Assembly: GCA_026210745.1 (NCBI GenBank)
Contig: CP110630.1
Location: 6,324,001-6,388,000, forward strand
DNA: 64,000 bases
Direction: 5' to 3'
DNA from: Exobasidium rhododendri
Lineage: Eukaryota; Basidiomycota; Exobasidiomycetes; Exobasidiales; Exobasidiaceae
Below, one piece after another: positions 11,401 to 22,565 of the stretch; position 1 is the stretch's first letter; each line of letters opens with the position of its first letter. A model generated the notes under the pieces. That model saw nothing but the letters and a program-made list of their open reading frames with translations, had not been told where the DNA came from and made no database searches. The position numbers were made by a program, and so were the translations under genes.

Positions 11401-11529
11401 TCCTTGGATAGTGAAGCGACGGGAGGGAAGAGCTCTCTTGTGTCCTCTTCCACTTCCCCCACTGCGTCCGAGGACAATGACAGCGAAGCAATTCAGTCTC
11501 CCACCATCAAGAAGCGTGCTTTATCGTAG
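8500..11529 (+). CDS. Zinc-finger transcription regulator with Gln-rich N-terminus, 1009 aa
   Basis: This is a single exon; the start is the first ATG of the frame (MSSSSGQQE). The N-terminus is Ser- and Gln/His-rich (about residues 140-215) and is followed by an acidic patch. A single zinc-finger-like unit begins at about residue 259: CPYC, then 15 residues, then H-x4-H (WRRHLQDKH). It runs straight into a strongly basic block (SQQPRRTRWDGDANRPK, SKRRWARKKRQ) that probably contacts DNA. The remaining 650 residues are disordered, with SP/TP sites, nuclear-localisation-like clusters and a run of acidic residues. The finger spacing is longer than the usual 12-residue loop. It is probably a nuclear regulator; target genes are unknown. 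The upstream MCB/SCB-like sites suggest cell-cycle control. Confidence 0.8.
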   Translation: MSSSSGQQETSYLIASGIPLPSAFPSPATQQARFDYFNKTSAVSNSSWAHFSNQLSSGASPATTNSTIINHNSNHPNIIDSDTHKKGNMTSSHSHTFQSAPSMAVAEQPFFPNYSHQQLMTSSFYSSFPLVPNNQAQMRMEQQQQQHHHHQHQRHPQPLSQHHHQQAQQAQQPQQQHAQQAQHYPQQQGPSSLLQPVPQQMSRQESEEYDFDFDGEDDEEEEDTSEVMIPNDSIETRLKVAQAAQDAAASEGPNGVFACPYCDKRYAGKHARSIWRRHLQDKHAIPLSQQPRRTRWDGDANRPKNAEERRQRMLESKRRWARKKRQSEKAGFKGNGDDCFGEASPTESSISIFQEQEQQPQSFAVQAHTSKKRSVKPKGPQQLKFHNITQSEIPPFVDFGSSTGSGHSSGGGGMLWPTAGNGALQSHTTKINRNKSSAGSTLSSAHNFNTMSSRNSGGMGHSQQQNTFAMMTSIKSPRKALGTLDSNASRMVRPGNQSSGGVDEFQHEMMMNKPSLNSSISPALNATTDIHKMTPMNRYSQIYPTPPSAGDAKMDSDGVMQDAKMNAKLISSYEKKAMPLLSPPSSHHTGESSPSYLGATTINLASVDKRNSTTVAFTPLTAVSGQRSPANNPFSLECHKISPITTVRRSALPDAALQQPLHSSDRLNSAVEGSEEHKLSPIQVRKRSDAASPSEKDRKLPPLVTTPLRSFKVKDEPPTPKTTFGLSNAMGSVSIRRVRPSGVDAWKALATPGADHADRSVSFGFTPLHVQSSKYSTTRGFGSISRPSRGGGGGGGDNGDQFSSPQHPSLSQSLGLAPHSTGKGLLGGFGVGSATPYIGHYSASNSPWPDSVLRPTFKTSSSKRGRDEGSFKGEESGRDGEGDEEEEEEEEEDNGGMFLHETPSRPAKYRRPSTLLGSENSNGTLRSRISSSGTKEQQPPSYTTMMKPISFNLSSDREERKESKQDSSLDSEATGGKSSLVSSSTSPTASEDNDSEAIQSPTIKKRALS

Positions 11530-11689
11530 TGTCGCACCGCCCTCACATAGCAGAACCAGTCACTAAGTTCACGATCCCACACAAAACACATGTCCACAAT
11601 AAAAATCAGCACACTGTATACTCGTTCATGTCTATTCATCAATACAATAGATGGTTGTCAAATCTTCCTAAACCCCCCTTGACTCTCTC

Positions 11690-12982
11690 TCAGTCTTCGT
11701 GCAATCGCTGTAGTCCTTCCTTGCTACGCTTGAGTCGCTCGTTGAGATCCAGTCCGGAGCCGTAGAGATCCTTCTGCTGCTTGGCCAAGAAGCTGCTTCG
11801 CCCATCCCCGTACCCTTTCTCCTTACTCTTTTGAAGTCGCAATCGAAGCTCTTCTTCCTTTTGTGCATTCTCGTCTTCCTCCTTCTTGATCTTTGCGAGG
11901 TATTCGGTTCGTGAAGAGGTGAGATCGGAAGCATTCTGCTGCATAGCGGCTAGCTTCGCTTGCTTTTCCGCTTCCACATCGCTCTCCACAGTCACTGGTA
12001 GCGCTGAACGATCCTGTCGTGACGGCGGTGATCGGGATCGAGGTCGAGTTGATCTCGGAGGTGAGCCTTGACGTTTCGTATCGCTGCGTGAAGAAGAGTA
12101 GTAGTAGTGGCGGTCGTCGTCACCACGATTTGGCTGGCTGCGTCGTTCGTCCATGTAGCGGCCATCACGTCTGTTCTCGCTGCGATCATCTCTGTATCGG
12201 TAGTCACGCTCATCTTGCCTCCCGTTTCTGTGTTCACCTTCGTAGTTGTCGTACGCTCTGTCCCTGCTGCCACTTTGATAGCGTCGCTCCTGTCGGTGTT
12301 CTTCATATCGCCTTCCCTCCCTTCGACTTGCGTCGTAGTCGCCCCTACTGTCGCCCCTATCTCTCCTGCTACTTCCTTCGTATCGATCTCTCGTGTCGAA
12401 ATAGGACCCCTCATTCTTCTTTCGCCTCTTCTCCTCCTTCCTTTTTCGCCTTTCCTCTTTGGTCTCTGTGTCTATGCCCGCTGCCTTCGTCATGGCTCTT
12501 AATCTCGCCGGATCCTTGAGTAGTGCCTGGTATGCTGCTTGTTCTTGCTGTTTGATTGCAAACATTGGATCTTCTCTGATCTTTGCTGAGACGTCTCGAT
12601 CACTTCCAACGTGTTTCTGCTCTACGATCGGACCTTGTTGATTTCCTCTTGAATGTTGCAAACCTTCATCTGCCTTCAACAGTTTATCAACTCTTTTCTT
12701 CCCTAGTAGGTAATCCTCCAATTCATTCTTATCGATATTTGTCCCACTTGCAGGTGCATTATACATCCAATCCACCTTTTCCACTCTCTTCTTCTTACCA
12801 CCCGCTTCTTCTTGAAGTCGCTCGAGATCTTGTAATTCTCTTTCTCGATCTCGCTCTTTCCGAAGCTCATCTAATTTACGTCTCTCTTCCAATGCAGACT
12901 TTTCTGCTTTCCAGACGGCTTCCTGATTTTGTTGTAGGCCGGTGTGCCATGACTTCTTCGATAGAAAAGAGAGGGCCGACAT
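11690..12982 (-). CDS. CWC25: Pre-mRNA-splicing factor CWC25, 430 aa
   Basis: This is an intronless frame starting MSALSFLSKKSWHTG. The first 60 residues match the N-terminal CIR_N-type domain (KKSWHTGLQQNQEAVWKAEK, then a long charged helix). The Cwc25 signature VDWMYNAP follows at about residue 70, and the rest is an Arg/Asp/Ser/Tyr-rich disordered tail ending in another helix. Cwc25 joins the activated spliceosome after Prp2 action and promotes the first transesterification step, binding near the branch site. The 3' end faces the zinc-finger gene (160 bp). Upstream, 286 bp separate it from the SEC3 stop on the same strand. The family is clear from the N-terminal block. Confidence 0.93.
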   Translation of the reverse strand: MSALSFLSKKSWHTGLQQNQEAVWKAEKSALEERRKLDELRKERDRERELQDLERLQEEAGGKKKRVEKVDWMYNAPASGTNIDKNELEDYLLGKKRVDKLLKADEGLQHSRGNQQGPIVEQKHVGSDRDVSAKIREDPMFAIKQQEQAAYQALLKDPARLRAMTKAAGIDTETKEERRKRKEEKRRKKNEGSYFDTRDRYEGSSRRDRGDSRGDYDASRREGRRYEEHRQERRYQSGSRDRAYDNYEGEHRNGRQDERDYRYRDDRSENRRDGRYMDERRSQPNRGDDDRHYYYSSSRSDTKRQGSPPRSTRPRSRSPPSRQDRSALPVTVESDVEAEKQAKLAAMQQNASDLTSSRTEYLAKIKKEEDENAQKEEELRLRLQKSKEKGYGDGRSSFLAKQQKDLYGSGLDLNERLKRSKEGLQRLHED

Positions 12983-13268
12983 GGTGGAGGAGGAGGGGAA
13001 GGGTGATGGCGATGTCGATGTCGATGGCTACGGCGACAAAAGTCGAGCCCAGCCACCCCGCCTACTCTCAGACCTCAAAGTCAATTTCATCTTTGTACAG
13101 AGTCTTGATCGGCGGACTGGGCCATGTCAAATCCACGTGTGGGAGAGTGCGCCTCGAAGATCACTTCAGACGCGCTAGATTTAGAAAGGGGAGGAATTGC
13201 AATTGGAACAGGAGAGGGATGAAATGAGAGGCAAAGGACATAATGATACAGATACAAAAGGGTGGGGA

Positions 13269-16200
13269 TCATCTTTTTCTCCCCGCTGGAGCATTTCCAA
13301 CGAACGGTCTCCTCACATCCTCCATGGTAAAGTCGCAGAGAAGCTTGCTGGAGTCGTTGCTGTTCGAATAGCAATCTCGTAAGATCCGCTGCAGTCGCTC
13401 GCATTCGACAGTGAATCCCTCTTCCAGACTCTTCCATACTTTGCCGAGCACCTCGACGATCTCTTCTGCACTGATTCCACTGGAGTCGTAGAAGGAGCCT
13501 CCTTCCGCCAAAGTAGTGATCTCCTCTTCATCAAAGTGTTTGAGGACTCGCTTGCTCAGAGCTTCAATCGATTTTCGGATATCTTTGCTGCTATACTCCT
13601 TCACTAGTCTTTTGGCCGCCTGTCGATTGTAGGTGCTGTGAAGAGAAACTTCGTTGGCAGGCGTGGATCGTAAGAGTGCGTCGATGCCGTCACCAAAGTC
13701 CATCATCTTGCCCAAAGGACGACGAAGGGAACTCTGAATATAAGAGGAAAGCGCATCATCCAAAATACTCTGCGCTCGCCTTAGAAGAGGTCCAAATGCG
13801 ACACTGCCTTTCAGTCGACCGACGTTCTTGACAAAGTGGTGCATGTTTTCAATCAAGATGATGTGGTGATTGAGCAGTCCCTTGTCGTCGTCGACATTCG
13901 AGTTCGACATGATCCCACCACCACCATCCACTTTCGGAATCGCCATGGCCTGAAGTACATCAAACATGGTAGTGCAAATCTGTTCGTAGTAGTTGTCGAT
14001 CGCCGTTCGAATGTTGAGCGTTTCTGCGTTCGTCAATTGCGCTTCAACACGCTCCACAAAGGTGGGGAAGACCTTGATAAAGTGTGCTACCCCCTTCCTC
14101 TTCTTGACTGTCAGCTTGGTTTGTTCGATGGCGCGAATCTGTTCGCCGATCAACTTGTCCAATGTAGAGGCCAGTCGCATGTGCAGCTTTCCCAGTATTC
14201 GCGTCAGGAATTCGTTGTTCAGCTCGGCCGCTTCTTGCAAGCAGCGATCGAGCGTAGCCAGTACGCCGACGACCTGGATGCGATCCTTGCTGCATACTTG
14301 ATCAACAAAGCTTTGGAACTCCGGAGCGAGAAATCCAAAGATGAGATCTAGAGCGCTCTTCATATCCCGAATCTGGCCATGGATGGAGCTATTGCTGTTG
14401 AATACAGCAGCTGCTCGCCTCCTAAAGTATACCTCGAGGTCCATGTAGTCGGCAAAGGTGACTGCGTTGTTGTTGATGTGAAGCAAGTCGGCAATGAAGG
14501 CTTGCTCTCTCGCCACCAAAGGTATGACAATGGTCAGGATTCGATCGAATGCTTCGTAACCAGCCACTTCATCGGGTCCTCTTGCTCCCTTGCTTGCTCC
14601 GTGACGACCTCCTCGTCGCACTGTCTGGCCTCGACTGATGCCAAGACTACCCGCGGCCTGACCGGAAATGACGAAGTTGGCCTCGGCGACCTCTTCATCG
14701 CTGATACGAGCAACCTGACTCTTCCAGACGGAAAAGAGCGTGATCATTTCACTCTTGTATCGCTCACTAGCACTTGTAAAGTAAGCAGCGGAGATTCTTG
14801 AAAAGATGCTCGGGCTGACTTCTTTGGCGTAGAGTAAAAGTCCGCAGTACCGACCCAGTACATCCTCTACATTCTGGTGACTCTCGATCGTAGCTCGTGG
14901 AGGCGAAAGTGCACTCAGTCTCACCGGGTCTCGAAGGACTGCCTTTGTCTGGCTGTTGAATGTTTGAGTCAGGAAGGTGAGCAGCCTCTTGACAAACTCA
15001 TCCGACAGAGCAGTGTACTCCTCCAGCCTCTCCGTTGCAGCAGCCATTCCAAGAGCACCCGCATCTCCGCTGTTGACCTCCTCCTCTGTCCTTCTGGCTT
15101 GCAACATTGCTTTGTACAGATCCGACCCTGCTCTCTCTACCTCTCCAATGCCGTGATCCGACTCGAATTCGTTCTCCATCAGTGCTTCTACCGCATACTC
15201 GTCAACGTGCACAGTACTTAGGAGCTTCTCAATCTCAGCGGAAAGCGCTCGTTGATTGCTTGTGTATACTTGCAGACCTCGATTTTGGCTTTCAATGTGG
15301 CTGATGTCATCTGCCCTTGCATTCAATTGCATCTTGTAGGTAGCGACCATGCTGTCAATGATGTCGAGCTTGTGCAGTGCTTCTTCCATATGAAGCACGA
15401 CCAAGTTGACTCGATCGTCTGATTCAATGATTGCGTGGATGTTTGCAGCGTCTAATGCGCCCAGTTCGTCCAACAGTCGTGCTTCAATCACATCTGCCGT
15501 TCCTTTTCTACTCTTTGTCATCCGATGCATCCCACCGCCTCCCCCATTCGTGATGAATTTACCACCCGCGATATTGTTGTGGTGATGTCGCCATTCGAAC
15601 CCTTCAAGGATCTCTTCGACGTTTGCCAGGGTGGTGTCTTCCTCGTCAACATCGATCAAGTCAGTCGACACGTTGCCCACTTCGCCAGCATCGCGAATAT
15701 CCTGACTGTTCATTCGATGTGGCTGCTGCCTCTTTGAGCTTCTATTGCGTGACGAGCGAGGTAAAATATCGCTTGCCCCATCTACACCATTAATGTCGTC
15801 AAAGTCGACACCACCGTAGGGATCCTCGTCTTGACCTTCATCCTCGTCATCCCCTTCTGCCACGCCAGTCAGACCTGTTCCTGCCAGTAGCATCTTTTCA
15901 TACGCTGCTCCCCCTCGAACAGGTTCGATGGAGCTCAATCTGGCTCGAGCATCGCCCCCTCCTCCTCCACCACTCGATGTATTCGACACCACTCCTAGAC
16001 TCTCCATTGAACCTTTTTGTCCCTTGCTCGGTCGGAGCACAGTAGCGAGGGGCCTTGTAGTCGCAGGTAAAGAGGGTGGCGATGGTGTCGCAACTTCAGG
16101 AACGCTCGCTGGCTGTCTCGTAAGGCTATCCTCTGTAATCAGTGGAGATGCTGCTCTAGGTGATGCGTTCCCTGCCAACCGACTCGCATTGCGAGCCAGT

Positions 16201-17269
16201 ACGACAGGCTTCATTGCAGGTAAGGCCAATTCATTCACACCTTTCTCGGGAAAATTACCCTGGCTCACGCTGTGCCGCTGTTGCTGCCTCTGCTGCTGCC
16301 TCTCATCTGCCGAAACAAAGCTGGAGTCTGCAGACGGTTCCGGAGATAGCAGTGCAGGAGCAGCACTGGCATATCGTTGCAGTGTCGGTCGCCGGGTGAG
16401 CTGACTATCTCTGCTGTCATCGTTTGGTTCGGTGAATATCGTAGGTATTGAAATTGGTGGGGCTGTGCGCAGTGGTGAAGAGACTGGAGCATCACGAGCT
16501 GAGTAGAAGCCATCGTGAAGTGAGTTGGAATTGGACCGGCCGTTTCTACTGCTCGCCGATGAGGGTGACGTTCTAGAGGCCTCGATGGGGACTTGAGTAT
16601 TAATGAGAGGCGCCCTCTGCTTCTCCACGTTTGGTTTTGGGGAAACGGAACGAGGAACAGTCGACGAAGGAGCAGGTGCCAAAGTATCGGTGCTGGCATT
16701 GTCTGACAACTCCAAGTTCACACAGATCGGCCCATCCTCACCGGTATATTTGCGGAAAATTTTGACTGTCGACTGAAGGAAGAGCGTCTGCTCCTTTGAT
16801 CGTTCCGTCTGCCACGAGTATGAGCGAGACAGAGTGAGCGTGAATGTGTTGGGCTGTAGATAGTAATAGGGTCAGCGAGATGACCTCTCTCAAGATCATC
16901 AACTATTTAATGCCCTTGCCTCACATCATGAACAACGATCTCCTTGAGAGTGTTCAGGTCCCAGTCTTTACCGATACTAAAGCTTCCGTTTGCATTCCTT
17001 TTCGCTTTGTTCAGCGTGACACGACCAGTGTCTCTTTGGACCGCTAGTATGATATACCTAGCTTTTCTTTGGACAGCGGGCGCCCCTGGAGGTGGTGGCG
17101 GGCCTTCGTTGATGGTCTCCCATATCTTCAAATGAGTGATATAATTGTTGGTCGGTACTCGCGACTGTAGAGCAGCATTGAAGAGATCTTTTGTCGATGG
17201 CGTGGATGACGTCCCGTTTTGGGATGCACTACCACTCCCGCTACTTCGTACGGGTGCCAGATTGGCCAT
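13269..17269 (-). CDS. SEC3: Exocyst subunit Sec3 (EXOC1), 2 exons, 1309 aa
   Basis: Exon 1 is 17269-16925 and exon 2 is 16853-13269; a 71-bp intron (GTGAGG...CTACAG) falls in phase 0. The join lies inside the N-terminal Sec3 PIP2-binding PH-like domain (KARYIILAVQRDTGRVTLNK ... NTFTLTLSRSYSWQTE), which tethers the exocyst to the plasma membrane and binds Rho GTPases. A 350-residue Ser/Pro-rich linker follows. The helical exocyst core starts at about residue 523 (NVEEILEGFEW, LLDELGALDAANIHAIIESD) and runs to the C-terminus. The complex tethers secretory vesicles at growing tips. The start chosen is the only upstream ATG in frame (MANLAPV). It is head to head with SF3B5 (262 bp). Confidence 0.93.
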
Positions 17270-17403
17270 GATTCCATCGACTGGATATATACCCTCCCAA
17301 TCTGGCACTCTGTGATGAGGAGGGGGGTCGAATATAAATCAGAGGGCAAGAGAGGCCAGGCGACAGATCACCTACCTCTGCACGGATCTCAGCTTCAGCC
17401 ATC

Positions 17404-17481
17404 ATGGAACCCCCGCGTCAATTGCAGGCATCTATCTTGCATTCGGAACCTTGCTCTCGACTCCTTCCCACGTGTGGGTAA
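17404..17481 (+). other. Upstream ORF in the SF3B5 leader
   Basis: ATG 17404 opens a 25-codon frame (MEPPRQLQ...) that ends at TAA 17479-17481. A good donor (GTAAGATC) lies at 17478 and an acceptor (CATAAAG) just before the true start, so the uORF may instead be spliced. Spliced or not, it is out of frame with the SF3B5 ATG at 17532. Confidence 0.35.
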
Positions 17482-17531
17482 GATCTTCCTTCGCCATTTA
17501 CGCTTCCTTTTCCACCGTCATCCATAAAGAC

Positions 17532-18031
17532 ATGTCGGTGAGTAGACATGGTATAAAGAAAAAATGGGGTCCTGCGTACAATGCTGATCAATCACCCTTG
17601 CGACACAGTCGGAGCAGAGGATCGGCGGGAATACACAACTGGAGCATCTCCACAGTCGATACACTGGCACTATTCATCCTGACATCACGAAGCAGTGAGT
17701 TCACCGCTGCTTTTACCAGATGATGTCTCGAGGACCCATACTGACTGCCTCACGATACGTTTCTGCAGTGAATGGATTACACATCAGCACAGGGATACCT
17801 CTACCTCCATAGTGGGCCATGCGCCTCTATTATCCTACTTGGCTTTGGCAGACGGGGAGAGCAGAGCAAGGGTCAAATTTGAATTGTGTGAAGTGAGTTT
17901 GTCACTGATATATTGGTGGGAAGGTGGAGACAGTACAGAGCGTTGACGTCAATGCTGCTTTCCCTTCGCCCCCTTTTTTCCAGCGTATGCTGCAGCCTTG
18001 CGGTCCACCTCCTCCGGAAGAAGATGCGTAA
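17532..18031 (+). CDS. SF3B5: Splicing factor SF3b subunit 5 (SF3b10/Ysf3), 4 coding exons, 87 aa
   Basis: Exons are 17532-17537 (only ATG TCG), 17609-17694, 17769-17892 and 17984-18031, with introns of 71, 74 and 91 bp, all GTGAGT donors and CAG acceptors. The joined product has the SF3b10 signatures in order: TQLEHLHSRYTGT, EWITHQHRDT, SYLALADGESRARVKFELCE and RMLQPCGPPPPEED. Its length matches the family (86 aa in human). The protein sits in the SF3b core of U2 snRNP against SF3B1 and helps recognise the branch site. The gene is easily missed because no exon exceeds 124 bp. An out-of-frame upstream ATG lies in the leader. It shares a short divergent promoter with SEC3. Confidence 0.95.
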
Positions 18032-18218
18032 TGGCAGGATCGAGGTCGCGCAGCGCTCATCAACAACTTCCTCTGCCAAAAGTTACTTCTCATGAATATC
18101 CGCCTTGCGTGATGACGATCATTCGATGATCTAAGTCTGGGAGAATATAGAGGAGTACAAGTAGACTAGAAAAAAGGGGATATAGATCGGATGGGACAGG
18201 AAAGATTGGTTCGTCTCT

Positions 18219-20276
18219 TCATCTCTCTAGCTCGGTCAAGCTTTCATAGCTGTAGGTTGACTCGTCTCTAGTCGCTCTCCAGAGATTGCCATATGCCAGT
18301 ACTTTTCTGTCGAGGAGTTGGGGATATGTAAAGAGGAAGCCTTGCCTCACTTCCCAATTAGATTCTTCCGTCACATCTCCGGGGTGTAATTCGGTGTGAT
18401 AAATGAAACTGAGAAGAACGTCATCCAAGACGAGATTGTCTTGGTGCTCGATCAACCTTTGACGAAGGCCAGAAAAGGGCAAGGCGTCAAGGAAGGGATC
18501 GTGAGGCCTAGTTTGCTGAATGTCATTCGGTTCCAGTAAGGCCGGCAAACGATAGCTGGGTTGACGACGAAAATTTGCCATCTCATGGATGAGCGTAGAG
18601 AAGCCATCTACGATCCTCTTCAGCTCCACCTCTTCTTTTGGTCCACCGAACCGCATCTCATCTGTGCGTAATTGGTGTGCAAATTCATTCAATCTCTTTA
18701 TCTCTTCCGGCTCCTCTGCACTGGCGAAGGATTTTGGACGAAGCACTTTCAAGTGAGAATCGTTGTCCGCGCGTGTGTTCACTGCCGGATGAGAAGGAAG
18801 GAATGGCGTCTGCTGTCCTATGAATCCGCTCATACCGTCGACGCCAAACAAGCTAGCCAAGATGGCGCTCGAGTCTTGGCTCTGCACCTGGTGCGTGGCG
18901 GGGTTCTGATCCTTGGAGTGTTGTATTGGCGAAATTTGATCGGGACTGTCAAAAGTGTTCGGCAGTTGCGAATTAGCAAACAGGTTGGCAAAGTGGGCGT
19001 TCTGTTGATCGTCGTACAATTCAGGCAGCTTAGAAACAGCCAGAGGAGAGGATGCCGATGGCACTTGGTTCATCACGCCCATCGCCTGCTGCTTTGGCCT
19101 CGGTTTCCCGTTGTTGTCCTCGATTGCCTTCGATTGATGCCTCCTCTTGCTTGCTGAGCTTGCTTGCTCCTCATCGGTCGTTTCTTTTCGCTTTGTCGCG
19201 ACACTCTTATCGGTATGCACAGATGCTGGGCTGCCGTGAGCGTTCACGATAAGCTGCTGTCTGGCGGCTGCTGTGTTGGCGATCGCTTGCTCGGTCAGTT
19301 TCTGACTCTCGGGCAGACCTTCTGGCGGCAGATTGGACTCTAGTCGAATCTGTCGAAGTGCCTCGCATTCTTTCGCTCCCGGCCAATTTTGCCAAATTTC
19401 CGTCATTGCTGAGGATGGTATGGGTAAGTCAATAAGGAGGAAGGAGCTGGACAATGACGAAAAATCTTCGCAACTCACTTTTCTCGCTTGAGTTGCTGAG
19501 GATGTCCTCCAATTCTGCTCTAGACATTCCGGATTTCTGTAGCGGGCCGCCAATCATACTGGACCCAATGAAAGATGCAACGTTACCCAGTATGGATCGC
19601 AGTTGGTTATTCTCTGTAAGCAGGCCCCGCAAAGCAAATCGAAGTCTGTCAACCTGAGTATCGTGATCAGACGACAGTAGCTCTACTCTGGCTTCTAATG
19701 CTCGTATATACTGTTGCTTGCGCTGTCTGAACTCTCGTTGTGCTATGCGATTCTGTGCCTTGCGCTGCGCCGCCGTACTCTCGTCGTTTGTCAATTTCTT
19801 CTCCTTTGCTTTGCCCCTCCCCTTCTTGGCCTTCTTCTTGCTGCCACCATGGCTGGGTTGTGAGTCAGCCTTTTGGTGTTTCCCGGTAAGACAGAGGAAG
19901 AGAAAGAGGCAAATCGTTAGACCAAAACGTCTTAATCGCTATCACAAAGGGGGATCACATCACTCACCTCGCTGTCACCATCTTCATCGTCACTGTGATC
20001 ATCAAGTCCACCGATTTGTGTTCCAGCAACACCGAAAGCCGCTCCTAGATCGAACTCGGAACTCGAATCAACTCCCAGCATACCAGAGGCTTCTTGTAAT
20101 TTACGCAGCCAATCAACTCCCTCCGAAGTACCGGGTTCAGGATCACGTTGCGGTGTCGTCGTCTTGCCAGGCTGAGGACCTAACGACATCGCAGCTGTGA
20201 AGCCAGACGATATGGCGGAAGCAGACGCATCTGTATATTTGTCGATCGGTGAAGGTCGTTCTCGTCCGGGCGCCAT
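18219..20276 (-). CDS. YAP/AP-1-like bZIP transcription factor with DUF3425-type C-terminus, 629 aa
   Basis: Three exons: 20276-19968, 19869-19479 and 19408-18219; introns of 98 and 70 bp. Exon 2 carries a Lys-rich lead and a basic region (residues 137-154, QNRIAQREFRQRKQQ) with the Gln and Phe typical of fungal Yap/Pap1 factors, then a leucine zipper. Exon 3 begins MTEIWQNWPGAKECEALRQI. It ends in a domain resembling DUF3425, common behind fungal bZIPs (DALPFSGLRQRLI, WEVRQGFLFTYPQLLD, NLWRATRDES). I see no paired Cys-rich redox domains, so an oxidative-stress Yap1 role is not supported. All junctions keep frame. Target genes are unknown. It is head to head with the aminopeptidase gene over 520 bp. 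Confidence 0.88.
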
Positions 20277-20796
20277 CGTCTATCTCGTAATCGTCGCAGA
20301 GGGGCGTTGAGCAACGGCCTGTTTTGCCTTGTGTTTTTTTATTCAAGAAATAGAGGCAAGGAAAATTGCCAAGGAAGATTGCTTTAGGCGCCTCCAATCA
20401 TTCCCCTATTCGTACGCTCTTCTCCTATCGATGCTCTTGGCAGGCTCTTGCGGGACCTCGTTCCTCTGCTTTCGTTAGCTCGGGAAGGTAAGTGGGTGCG
20501 GACAGAGCAGATCCAAACTTTCTTCGTTCGAACTCGTCTCCTGCCAATCTCGCGTTTCGGTAACATATTTCACCGGCCGGTCTCCATAGAATCGGTGCGT
20601 GTCGGTGCGACATTCGACACGCTCACCTTCCAACAGGTGATCATCATCATCCAGTCGCACGCTACTTCCCCGGTATCCTTCCCTTCTTCTATTTGAACGT
20701 TTGCCCACCCTGGCTACCTTCTTGCTTTGCAAACGTATAGTGTCTCGCAACCTCAGCAAATCGACTCCCTCGTCTTTATTGCTGTCTATTCAAGCC
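20277..20796. promoter_or_regulatory. Divergent promoter, bZIP / aspartyl aminopeptidase
   Basis: A 520-bp spacer between opposite starts, without a credible ORF. A possible 5'-UTR intron for the aminopeptidase runs from GTAAGTGGG at 20488 to CCAACAG ending at 20636. No further sites are assigned. Confidence 0.4.
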
Positions 20797-22424
20797 ATGA
20801 CGGCGATGCACCCATCGACGCTGTCCACTCTGGCCCCTGGAGCTGCTGGCCATACGTCTTCTCATGCTTCTCCTGAGATGGCTCGCAGATTTTTGCAGTA
20901 CAGTGACGCTAGCCCTACACCATTCCATGCGGTAGCCACTTCATCCTCCATGCTCGAGGCGGCGGGCTTCAAAAAGCTCAAGGAGACCGACATCTGGGAC
21001 GGAGGTGTAGAGAAGGGAGGAAAGTACTTGTGAGTGTGATGATGCTGGAGAAGCGTCCCTTTCTCTATCCCGAAGGAGCATCAGATTCTGACTGAGATCG
21101 CTCTCTTTTTGCTGTTGTTTATTCTCTTAGCTTCACTCGAAATCAATCGGCCCTTGTTGCTTTCGTCGTTGGCTCGAAATATGAATCGGGGCATGGAGGT
21201 GTGCATGTGGTCGGTGGTCACACCGATTCACCCAACTTCCACATTAAGCCAGTCTCAAAGAAGCAAAAGGAAGGGTACCTTCAAGTAGGAGTAGAGGCGT
21301 ACGGAGGAGGGATCTGGCATACCTGGTTCGATCGCGATTTGACATTGGCTGGTCGAGTGATTGTATCATCCGATCGAGATCATTCCAGTTTCGAGACGAA
21401 GATGATTCATATCAAGCGACCTCTACTTCGAATCCCCACTTTGGCCATCCATTTAGAGCGGACAGTCAACGAGTCATTCAAGGTCAACAAGGAAGACTCG
21501 ACTGCTCCTATACTGGGTCTGATGGACAAGGCAGCAGAAGCTCTGAATGCACGGGTAGAGGCCAAAGAAGGAGAGACAAAAGCAACGGGAAAGCCATACA
21601 TGTCGGATAAGCATCACTCTGTTCTTTTGGAAGTTATTGCAGCTGAGATTGGCTGCGAAATAGGAGCGATCCAAGACTTCGAATTGAGCTTAGCAGATAC
21701 GCAAAAGGCAACGATTGGTGGTTTGAGGGGTGAATTCATTCATGCGCCCAGGTTGGACAATCAAATGACCTGCTTCTGTGCTACCACTGCCATCATCGAC
21801 GCCCACGAATCATCAGCATCAACGCTGAGTACGTCGTCATCGATCAGAGCTATTGCCCTATTCGACAATGAAGAGGTGGGAAGTGTCTCGACGCATGGAG
21901 CCGAGTCGAACCTCTTGGCGTCTTTGATCAAGCGACTATCCAGTGTCAAAGTCATGACGTCTTCCTCTACCGCAGAGCCAGGCAGTGGAACACACTACGA
22001 GCGAGCCCTTGCAAAGTCATTTTTGATCTCGTCGGACATGGCACATGGCTTCCACCCAAACTACGCTTCCTTCTACGAAGACAATCATCGACCCAAGTTG
22101 AATGGGGGAGTTGTCATCAAGACGAACACAAACCAACGTTATGCTTCCACGGGTCCGACGACATTCTTGCTCAGAAGAATCGCCCAGTCTGCCAATGTCC
22201 CACTTCAGGAGTTTGTGGTGAGGAATGATGTTCCCTGTGGTAGTACGATCGGACCGATGATGAGTAAGATCGGGATCAGAACAGTCGACGTTGGAAATCC
22301 CCAATTGAGCATGCACTCGATTCGAGAAACATGTGGAAGCCACGACGTCGAGCTTAAGATCAAGCTCTTCGAGACTTTCTTCAACCAATTCGAGCAGCTC
22401 GACGCAGAGCTCACCATTGATTGA
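20797..22424 (+). CDS. APE4: Aspartyl aminopeptidase, peptidase family M18, 508 aa
   Basis: Exons are 20797-21029 and 21131-22424; a 101-bp intron (GTGAGT...CTCTTAG) sits in phase 2 and restores GGKYFFTRNQSALVAF. The family landmarks are all present: GGHTDSPNF, PRLDNQMTCFCA, ALFDNEEVGS, SSDMAHGFHPNY, RNDVPCGSTIGPM and QLSMHSIRE. They supply the metal-binding and catalytic His, Asp and Glu residues. The enzyme removes N-terminal Asp/Glu from peptides as a large tetrahedral oligomer in the cytosol; yeast Ape4 is also carried to the vacuole. A modest variable insert follows DNEEVGS. The first in-frame ATG was taken as start. Its 3' end is 141 bp from the convergent SAD1 stop. Confidence 0.95.
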
Positions 22425-22565
22425 GCCTTGCCTTGATACTAAGCGGCGATTCAAAAAGGCAAGCGCGGGTCAGCCTAACAATGACAGCCATACGTTGACA
22501 GTGGGAGAATCTCATTTTGTAGTAGTAGTTACAGTAGAAGTACACTTGTGCCAATCGAAATCTAC

